From contig LVKA01000021.1 of the NCBI GenBank assembly GCA_001709035.1, forward strand, positions 1 to 64,000: a stretch of DNA of 64,000 bases, given 5' to 3'. This document shows positions 54,528-61,329 of this stretch, in pieces; the first letter of the stretch is position 1; the number at the start of each line of letters is the position of its first letter. The notes under the pieces are model-generated. The model saw nothing but the letters and a program-made list of their open reading frames with translations, was not told the DNA's origin and did no database searches. A program made the position numbers and the translations under genes. The stretch comes from Candidatus Thiodiazotropha endoloripes (GTDB lineage: Bacteria > Pseudomonadota > Gammaproteobacteria > Chromatiales > Chromatiaceae).

Positions 54528-55187
54528 ATGGATTTAACACAATTTTCACCCTCATCTGCACTTATTACTGTAGTAATAATTGCATTAGCGCCTTTTGTCG
54601 CCGTCATGATTACTTCTTTCACTAAGATAGTCGTCGTACTAAGCTTGTTACGCAATGCGCTTGGTCTCCAGCAGGTTCCGCCTAATCTGATTATCAATGG
54701 GTTGGCACTTGTTTTATCGATTTATGTCATGTATCCGGTAAGTAAACAAATTTATAACGATATTTCTCAAATGGAAAATCCGCTAAAGGATACATCAACA
54801 ATATTAGAGATAGTTAACAATTCAAAAGAACCTATGAGACAGTTTCTATCAAAACATGCAGATCTCGAAGAGCGTCAGTTTTTCCTTAACTCTATCAAGA
54901 GAATGGTTTCTAATGCACAAAATAGTGAAGAAGAAGTTCGTGTTGATGATTTTATCGTTCTAATTCCGGCATTCACAATCAGTGAGCTTACTGCAGCATT
55001 TCAAATCGGGTTTTTAATATTTTTACCTTTCATAGTAATCGATCTCGTTATTGCAAATGTTCTGATGGCTATGGGTATGATGATGTTATCTCCAACAGTA
55101 ATATCATTACCATTTAAGCTACTTTTATTCGTGCTAGTAGATGGATGGGCAAAACTGGCACATGGACTAGTTTTATCTTATTTGTAA
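54528..55187 (+). CDS. sctR: T3SS export gate protein SctR
   Basis: A 219-residue FliP-family protein: membrane helices at about 10-35, 50-72, 150-175 and 180-210, with the signatures SFTKIVVVLSLLRNALGLQQVPPNLIINGLAL and AFTISELTAAFQIGFLIFLPFIVIDLVIANVLMAMGM. It makes the five-fold SctR5 core of the gate. The start is 5 bp after sctQ. Confidence 0.97.
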   Translation: MDLTQFSPSSALITVVIIALAPFVAVMITSFTKIVVVLSLLRNALGLQQVPPNLIINGLALVLSIYVMYPVSKQIYNDISQMENPLKDTSTILEIVNNSKEPMRQFLSKHADLEERQFFLNSIKRMVSNAQNSEEEVRVDDFIVLIPAFTISELTAAFQIGFLIFLPFIVIDLVIANVLMAMGMMMLSPTVISLPFKLLLFVLVDGWAKLAHGLVLSYL

Positions 55188-55191
55188 TTCT

Positions 55192-55461
55192 GTGTACGAC
55201 CAGGAAATCATAAAAATAACACAACAGGCCTTATGGTTTGTCATAGTCCTTGCTGGTCCTCCTGTTATCGTTGCAGCATTAGTAGGCATTTTTATCGCCT
55301 TTATTCAAGCTGCGACTCAATTACAGGAACAAACATTTCAGTATGCTGCCAAATTTTTTGCAATTATCTTGACAATCTTTGTAACTGCTTCATTAGCTGG
55401 AAGTACACTATTTCACTTTACTGATCGTATATTCTCTGAATTTGCTATTTTGGTGAAGTAA
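55192..55461 (+). CDS. sctS: T3SS export gate protein SctS
   Basis: An 89-residue FliQ-family protein with two membrane helices (about 15-45 and 53-80), including GPPVIVAALVGIFIAFIQAATQLQEQT. The start is a GTG at 55192, 4 bp after sctR. It packs around the SctR5T complex. Confidence 0.96.
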   Translation: MYDQEIIKITQQALWFVIVLAGPPVIVAALVGIFIAFIQAATQLQEQTFQYAAKFFAIILTIFVTASLAGSTLFHFTDRIFSEFAILVK

Positions 55462-55470
55462 CTCTATTCC

Positions 55471-56268
55471 ATGGATGGATTCGATCTCCTACAGTACTTA
55501 TCAGAAAATGCCTTGACAATAAGTTTGGCATCAACACGTATAGCCATTGTTTTCATAATTCTTCCTCTTTTTACATCAGAATTGATTCCGGCTTTGGTCA
55601 GAAATGCAATATTTTTATCCATGGCGATCATGATTGTTGTTATACAACCATCATTAGACCTTAAAGCAATTCACACTGCTGCCTGGCTTATTCTCTTCAT
55701 TAAAGAGGCGATAGTGGGTCTGACTATAGGTGTATTGTTTGGTGTCTATCTGTGGGCATTTGAAACAGCCGGGCAAATAATCGACAACCAGATAGGAACT
55801 TCCATAGCTCAAGTTCAGGATCCGTTGACCGGGAGTCAAACTACCCTAATTGGGTCTTTTCTAGCACGGCTTGCCAACTATATATTTGTTACAGCTGGTG
55901 GGTTACTGTTACTTAATGGCGTTTTATTTGAAAGTTATTTGATATGGCCGATCGAAAGTGGTTTACCGAATCTCAAAACTACAGGAGTCTCTGTCCTCGG
56001 ATCAGAATTCTACTACTATTTTAAATTAACCCTCTTAATAGCATCTCCAATGCTTGTAGTGATTTTATTGATCGACAGTATGATGGGTCTTGTAAATCGT
56101 TATGCTCAACAGTTTAATGTCTTTTTTCTATCTATGTCCCTAAAGATGCTGGCAGCCATTATAATGCTGTTCATAACAATAACTTCCCTTATCCAGCTAT
56201 TGATTACAGAATTGCATAAACACGCAGAAGAGGCACCATCGATACTTCAAAAATTATATGGAGGATAG
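55471..56268 (+). CDS. sctT: T3SS export gate protein SctT
   Basis: A 265-residue FliR-family protein with about six membrane helices, including FETAGQIIDNQIGTSIAQVQDPLTGSQTTLIG between two of them and MMGLVNRYAQQFNVFFLSMSLKMLAA. It closes the export gate and is the last gene of the sctV-to-sctT block. sctU is not beside it but on the other strand at 38406. Confidence 0.95.
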   Translation: MDGFDLLQYLSENALTISLASTRIAIVFIILPLFTSELIPALVRNAIFLSMAIMIVVIQPSLDLKAIHTAAWLILFIKEAIVGLTIGVLFGVYLWAFETAGQIIDNQIGTSIAQVQDPLTGSQTTLIGSFLARLANYIFVTAGGLLLLNGVLFESYLIWPIESGLPNLKTTGVSVLGSEFYYYFKLTLLIASPMLVVILLIDSMMGLVNRYAQQFNVFFLSMSLKMLAAIIMLFITITSLIQLLITELHKHAEEAPSILQKLYGG

Positions 56269-56367
56269 GGCCAATAACGGCGAGACACGCATTACTCTGA
56301 TCACTGAAGGAATAACTGAAACCAGAAAATACCACGTTGAATGCATTTTCGTACTGTTATAGTCAGT

Positions 56368-57024
56368 TTAAAAGGTAAACTGTGATTGTATATTTACCAA
56401 TCTACTCAAGCTGTCACCCTGAAGTGTATCCAAAAAGCTACTTAATACTTCATCAGTCGATTTGTCTGCTTCCCAGGCTTCAACAAAATTACCAATTGCA
56501 TAACGGGATTTCCTTGATAATGAGCCATCGAGAGGGTCTTCAATATCAGCAGTTAGTTTAGTGCAGTAGAGTTTTTTAGCTTTTGGGTTTGATGAGATCA
56601 AGTCCAATAACTCAGACGCTGCATGATGAAAGCTCTGTATTGGTAATGGGCTCCTACCAGATGGTTGTGCATACCAGGTGAACACGTACTCTATTGGCCC
56701 CAAACTCCTTGTTTGCCCAAATAAGTTGCTGCCACGTGCACTCTCAGCTCCCCATGCACTCATTCTACCAGAAGGCAAACGCCCGGTAAGTAGCGCTTCT
56801 ACAAGGGTCTCTGTTATCAATTGTTTGGCATCATGGTCACCATTTTTGCCAATAATGCACAATATTTTTAGGAAGGCGGGGTAGAGTTCATCCCCCAGGC
56901 TATCACAGACTTTCTCCATCAACGCTATTCGTTGATTCAGGTCTTCCAGTATTTTGCAGCCGCTTACTAACCGTTGAGCAGCACGACTCCAATCAGGCTT
57001 ATCACTGAGAATAAACTGAGGCAT
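56368..57024 (-). CDS. Unknown protein beside the T3SS locus
   Basis: A 218-residue soluble protein I do not recognise. It is helical, with the block LITETLVEALLTGRLPSGRMSAWGAESARGSNLFGQTRS near the middle and three Cys residues in the first 60. It reads against the sct operon, at a GC content between the nif and sct regions. It follows the small Ser-rich gene on the minus strand by 27 bp, so the two may share a transcript. Confidence 0.65.
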   Translation of the reverse strand: MPQFILSDKPDWSRAAQRLVSGCKILEDLNQRIALMEKVCDSLGDELYPAFLKILCIIGKNGDHDAKQLITETLVEALLTGRLPSGRMSAWGAESARGSNLFGQTRSLGPIEYVFTWYAQPSGRSPLPIQSFHHAASELLDLISSNPKAKKLYCTKLTADIEDPLDGSLSRKSRYAIGNFVEAWEADKSTDEVLSSFLDTLQGDSLSRLVNIQSQFTF

Positions 57025-57051
57025 CGTGTGCGTGGATTATTTAAAGAGTGT

Positions 57052-57279
57052 CTAAAGTGAACTGCCACTCAGACAAGATAAGATACTCTGGCTCATTTGA
57101 TCGATTGAGGTACCAGCATCAAAACTATTGGATGCGGAAATTGGTAGTGAGGAATCAAACGAACTATCGGTAAACCAGTCGCTACAGTTTTTAGACGATG
57201 ATCCACTGATGCTCTCACTGCTGCTCAGTTGAGCTGCAGATGCATTCGATAAATTGTTGATCTGGTTGATTGTGGACAT
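57052..57279 (-). CDS. Small Ser-rich protein, candidate T3SS substrate
   Basis: A 75-residue protein with about one third Ser, only two Cys, and no signal peptide or membrane helix. The ATG at 57277-57279 has a good GGAGAG upstream (57287-57292); the longer frame to 57369 has none. The N terminus (STINQINNLSNASAAQL) is amphipathic and Ser/Asn-rich like many type III secretion signals. No family is recognised. A substrate role is inference from composition and position. Confidence 0.6.
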   Translation of the reverse strand: MSTINQINNLSNASAAQLSSSESISGSSSKNCSDWFTDSSFDSSLPISASNSFDAGTSIDQMSQSILSCLSGSSL

Positions 57280-57699
57280 CGATTTCTCTCCATGTATCTC
57301 TGTGCTAATACTAATAGCAACAGAAGATTTCTCAAATAGGTGATAACCCCTAGGCCCAGAACAATTCACAATCTAGAACAAAACTATAAAAGCTTAGTAA
57401 CACACTGATAAATCGATAAATAATGCTAGATTATTTTGATTTCCAAGTAACTGCTGGCTCACCTAATGTGTAACAATCCCGTTTTTTCTGTTCGTACTCA
57501 AAAAACGCTTATAAGCAGCTGATTAGTCTAATCCAGTAAGGCATTCAACCTGGATATCTCAATCAGTTCGATTATACATAACTCTGAAAATACCAAAATC
57601 AATTCTACAATGTTTATAACACGTTCATTGGCTTAAGATTCATGGAGTGACCCTCCAAGTATGTATCAAACCACATGAATCATACAATCTGAGAACTAC
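57280..57699. other. Intergenic region before the CDF-like gene
   Basis: About 420 bp of AT-rich sequence. I see no convincing gene, repeat or RNA in it. Confidence 0.5.
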
Positions 57700-58371
57700 A
57701 TGCAAAATTGTTGCTCATCAAATCATTGTTCAGACGGCGCGGCAGCTGCAAATCCGGAATTTCGCAAGGCTTTATGGGTGGCGCTTTTTGTCAATCTGAT
57801 CATGTTCACTATTGAGATTATCGGTGGCCTCTATGCTAATTCAGTATCACTCCTGGCTGATGCCGTAGATTTTGCAGGCGATGCTGCAAATTATGCACTC
57901 TCTTTGAGTGTTCTCTCATTAGGAATTCTATGGCGTGCACGAGCAGCCATGATCAAGGGCATTTCAATGGGGGCATACGGTTTACTTGTTGTTGGCAAAA
58001 CGGTGTGGGCCAGTCTTTATGGTGCAGCACCTGAAGCCTACACGATGGGGCTGATTGGCCTGATTGCGCTTATTGCCAATCTGAGTGTCGCAATGATGCT
58101 TTATAGATTTCGTAACGGTGATGCCAACATGCGTTCAGTCTGGCTCTGCAGCCGGAATGATTCGATCGTTAATTTGATGATTATACTTGCCGCATTAGGT
58201 GTGCTGGGCACGGCAAGCCGCTGGCCTGATTTAGTTGTAGCGGCAGTGGTTTCAGTACTCGCAATAAGTTCAGCAATTTCGATTGTCGTTCAAGCTCGAC
58301 GTGAAATTGCAACGGCAGAAAAAGGAGCCTTGACACTACCCGTTACAATTAAGATAGATCAGAGTAAGTGA
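57700..58371 (+). CDS. Cation diffusion facilitator-like transporter
   Basis: A 223-residue membrane protein with five or six helices starting at about residue 24. The helix LLADAVDFAGDAANYALSL carries the paired Asp residues expected at the metal site of CDF (Co/Zn/Cd) exporters. The N terminus (NCCSSNHCSD) has Cys and His that may bind metal. It lacks the usual C-terminal cytoplasmic domain, so it is short for a CDF. The start is the ATG at 57700. Confidence 0.8.
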   Translation: MQNCCSSNHCSDGAAAANPEFRKALWVALFVNLIMFTIEIIGGLYANSVSLLADAVDFAGDAANYALSLSVLSLGILWRARAAMIKGISMGAYGLLVVGKTVWASLYGAAPEAYTMGLIGLIALIANLSVAMMLYRFRNGDANMRSVWLCSRNDSIVNLMIILAALGVLGTASRWPDLVVAAVVSVLAISSAISIVVQARREIATAEKGALTLPVTIKIDQSK

Positions 58372-58841
58372 TTAAGGTAGATATTTTAGATCCATTACTA
58401 CACCCACAAATGACCGTGTATACCAGTACAGGCACTTTTATAGTTGATGACTCCACGTGTACATCTTAAGTGGTTTTAGGTCGTGAATGTGGAATTGGAC
58501 AAAGCCAGGGTTTCAAAAAATCAAATTCATGTTGATAACATCAGTAACATTGCCTGAATGCACAACAACTGATAGATATGCATTTTTCTCCATGGTTACC
58601 CGGATGGGCTCCGATAAGATTTGAGGTTCTCAGCATACGAAAACTGTCTCTAATAAGAAACAGAATAGAACGATAAAATAACAATATAAACAAGAAGATA
58701 TGAGATTAACTTAATGTATTTAATAATATTATTACGATGGATATGATAGATAAGTTGAAAGTCGCTTTGAGCCTTAAAGGTAGTAAAATTGTTCTCTCAT
58801 CCTACCTATCGCGAACTAACTGAACACTTGGTGGTTTCACA
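58372..58841. other. Intergenic region before the SGNH gene
   Basis: 470 bp, AT-rich, without a gene I can support. No terminator hairpin or promoter was clear by eye. Confidence 0.5.
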
Positions 58842-59480
58842 ATGAAGCAAATATTGCTTTATGCAGACTCTCTGAGCTGGGGGATAATTCCTGGTACCAG
58901 AGGCCGGTTTAATTTCAATCAACGCTGGCCAGGTGTTTTAGAGCTGGAACTGCTTCGTCGAGGCAATCAGGTGCGGATCATCGAAGATTGCCTGAACGGG
59001 CGGAGAACGGTATTTGAAGATCCGTTCAAAGCAGGCCGAAATGGGTTGCTGGGTCTGGAGCAGAGAATTGAGATCAACTCTCCGCTATCTCTGGTTATGC
59101 TTTTTCTTGGTACCAACGATTTCCAGTCAATGCACAACCATACCGCCTGGCATGCCGCCCAGGGCATTAATAGTTTGATCATGGCGATTCGGAAGGCCCC
59201 AATAGAGTCTGGCATGCCACATCCCAGAATACTGGTTATAGCTCCGCCAACCATACAAGTACCAAAAGGTGAGATTGCCGCGAAATTTGAAGGCGCTGAA
59301 CGAAAGGCGGTTGGATTAGCTGCCGCCATCGAGCGTGTAGCCAGTGAAAATGATTGTGCTTTTTTTGATGCGGGAATGATAACGAATACGAGTAGGGTTG
59401 ATGGCGTTCACTTGGATTTGGAACAACACCAGAATTTGGGCCATGCCCTGGCTGATACAGTTCAGCGTTTAGTCGTGTGA
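58842..59480 (+). CDS. SGNH-family esterase/acyltransferase
   Basis: A 212-residue SGNH hydrolase. Block I is YADSLSWG (GDS becomes ADS but the Ser remains), block III holds the Asn of GTND, and block V is DGVHLD with the catalytic Asp/His. It is strongly like the arylesterase/acyltransferase group related to M. smegmatis MsAcT. No signal peptide, so cytoplasmic. Substrate unknown. A 309-bp non-coding gap follows (59481-59789) with nothing recognised in it. Confidence 0.87.
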   Translation: MKQILLYADSLSWGIIPGTRGRFNFNQRWPGVLELELLRRGNQVRIIEDCLNGRRTVFEDPFKAGRNGLLGLEQRIEINSPLSLVMLFLGTNDFQSMHNHTAWHAAQGINSLIMAIRKAPIESGMPHPRILVIAPPTIQVPKGEIAAKFEGAERKAVGLAAAIERVASENDCAFFDAGMITNTSRVDGVHLDLEQHQNLGHALADTVQRLVV

Positions 59481-59789
59481 GGCTACTGGCATCGAGATAG
59501 AGAGTGGCACACCTCTTTGTCAAAGATTTGAAATACTCAGGACAACGGATATCACCAAGGGATACGGTTGATTTCACATCAAAACCCTGTATTGTTTGAG
59601 GTCAGAACGGTTTACAAAAACAAATCCAGTTTACCCCCAGGCGTTGAAGACCGGTTAGATCGACACCTGTCATTAGCAAAGGGGTGTGTTAATAAGTTGT
59701 TTCTTATTAATTAACACTCAATACCAATGCCCAGAAGTGTCTGAGGCTGGGCTACTCTAAATCTCTGTATCAAATTTGTTGATAGAAGA

Positions 59790-60575
59790 ATGTTTCACTA
59801 TTTTGGTTACGGCTCAAATATGAATCTGATCTCACTGCGTGCCAAAGGTGTGGAGCCCACTTCATCACAATCTGCAGTTCTACCGGGCTGGCGTTTGCGT
59901 TTTAATGTGCAGCACTTCTTCCGCCATGAAGGAGGCGTTGGGAATATCCAACCAGCATCTGCACGAGAGCAGGTGGATGGAATCTTATATACTTGCCCCG
60001 ATCAGTATTTGGAGCCCCTGGATGCAACCGAGGCCTGTGGTTTCGGATACCATCGCACGACAGTCGATGTGCTATCGAAGAATGAATCAGTTTCCGCTTA
60101 TACTTATATAGGAATGCCAGATTTTATCGATGACAGCTGCCTGCCGAGTCGCCGTTACTTGAATATCCTGATCGAAGGAGCCCGACAGGCTGGATTGGAT
60201 CGAAATTTCATTCAGTCGCTCAGCAAGCAAGCAGTTCACCAGGCCAAAGTGTATCCGCCATTCTCTCCACCAGCGGGTGACTTCCCACTATTCCATAGTG
60301 AGACTCTATCCCGCTATCCGCTCTATACCGGCTTGTATGGTGCGGTATTCGATATGTCCAGTGCACGACCGCTTCACGAGTATCTGAAAAGCTTCTTTGG
60401 TGGGCGCGACATGACACTGTTTCATCTTAAACGACTTGATAGCAGCAATGGCTGCGAAACCATAGAGGATATCCGGCAGGGACGCCTGAATATGTCTCAA
60501 CGACGATACCTCAACGATTATCTCAATGAGTATGCTCGGGAGTATCGGTACGTGGGAAAAATAATCTATAACTGA
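59790..60575 (+). CDS. Gamma-glutamylcyclotransferase-like protein
   Basis: A 261-residue AIG2/GGCT-like protein. The opening YFGYGSNMNLISLRAKGV is diagnostic of the fold, and VDGILYTCPDQYLEPLDATEACGFGYHR carries the conserved Glu region. The C-terminal half (about 120-261) is an extra helical domain I do not recognise. It is larger than the protein at 16652 and not a close relative. It probably shares a transcript with the next gene, 23 bp away. Confidence 0.82.
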   Translation: MFHYFGYGSNMNLISLRAKGVEPTSSQSAVLPGWRLRFNVQHFFRHEGGVGNIQPASAREQVDGILYTCPDQYLEPLDATEACGFGYHRTTVDVLSKNESVSAYTYIGMPDFIDDSCLPSRRYLNILIEGARQAGLDRNFIQSLSKQAVHQAKVYPPFSPPAGDFPLFHSETLSRYPLYTGLYGAVFDMSSARPLHEYLKSFFGGRDMTLFHLKRLDSSNGCETIEDIRQGRLNMSQRRYLNDYLNEYAREYRYVGKIIYN

Positions 60576-60598
60576 GCTATTAATTGAGGATTAGTACC

Positions 60599-61315
60599 AT
60601 GGATCAATTTCCACTAGCACTGCAACATGGCAAGATTGAAGAAGTCTTCCCCAATATCTTTTTCGTTAGCGGCGCCATGGAGACTGTTCTCCAGGGTATC
60701 GACTGGAAGTTCAGCCGTAACATGATCATCGTACGTGATGGCGATCGTCTGATCATCATCAACAGTGTACGCCTGAGTGATGATGGGTTGTCAGAGCTGG
60801 ATCAGCTCGGCAAGGTCACTGACGTAATTCGTCTCGGCTCTCTGCATGGTCGTGACGATCCTTTCTACGTAGACCGATATGGGGCTGAGTACTGGGCAAT
60901 GCCTGGTATGGAGCATGAGACCGGCCTGAAAGCGACGAACACACTTTCTAGCAACGCACCTTTGCCGATTGCCGATGCGTCCCTGTTCAGCTTTAAAACC
61001 ACACAGATACCTGAGGGGATACTGCATATCGACCGCGCCGATGGCATTCTTATCGCTTGTGATGCCTTACAAAACTGGCAACATCCGGATCAGTATTTTT
61101 CTGAAAGTTCAACCGAGCTGATGCAGAGTATGGGTTTTTTTACGCCGGCCAACCTGGGACCTGTGTGGGTGCAGCGGGCCGCACCCGGGGGTGAAGATTT
61201 TGCCCGTCTCAAGGCGCTCTCTTTCAAACATGCATTGTGTGGTCATGGGGATCCATTGCGTGATACGGCATTCGAGGATTACTGTGAAACATTCAAGCGG
61301 ATGTTTGACGTCTGA
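60599..61315 (+). CDS. Degenerate metallo-beta-lactamase-like protein
   Basis: A 238-residue soluble protein resembling the DUF4336/MBL-like fold: an opening FPNIFFVSGAM, RNMIIVRDGDRLIIINSVRLSDDGL, then VIRLGSLHGRDDPFYVDRYGAEYWAMPG where the metal-binding HxHxDH motif would be. Only a single His and Asp survive there, so a metal-dependent hydrolase activity is doubtful. The start is the ATG 60599, 8 bp after GAGGA. Confidence 0.72.
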   Translation: MDQFPLALQHGKIEEVFPNIFFVSGAMETVLQGIDWKFSRNMIIVRDGDRLIIINSVRLSDDGLSELDQLGKVTDVIRLGSLHGRDDPFYVDRYGAEYWAMPGMEHETGLKATNTLSSNAPLPIADASLFSFKTTQIPEGILHIDRADGILIACDALQNWQHPDQYFSESSTELMQSMGFFTPANLGPVWVQRAAPGGEDFARLKALSFKHALCGHGDPLRDTAFEDYCETFKRMFDV

Positions 61316-61329
61316 TCCAGCGTGTTATT

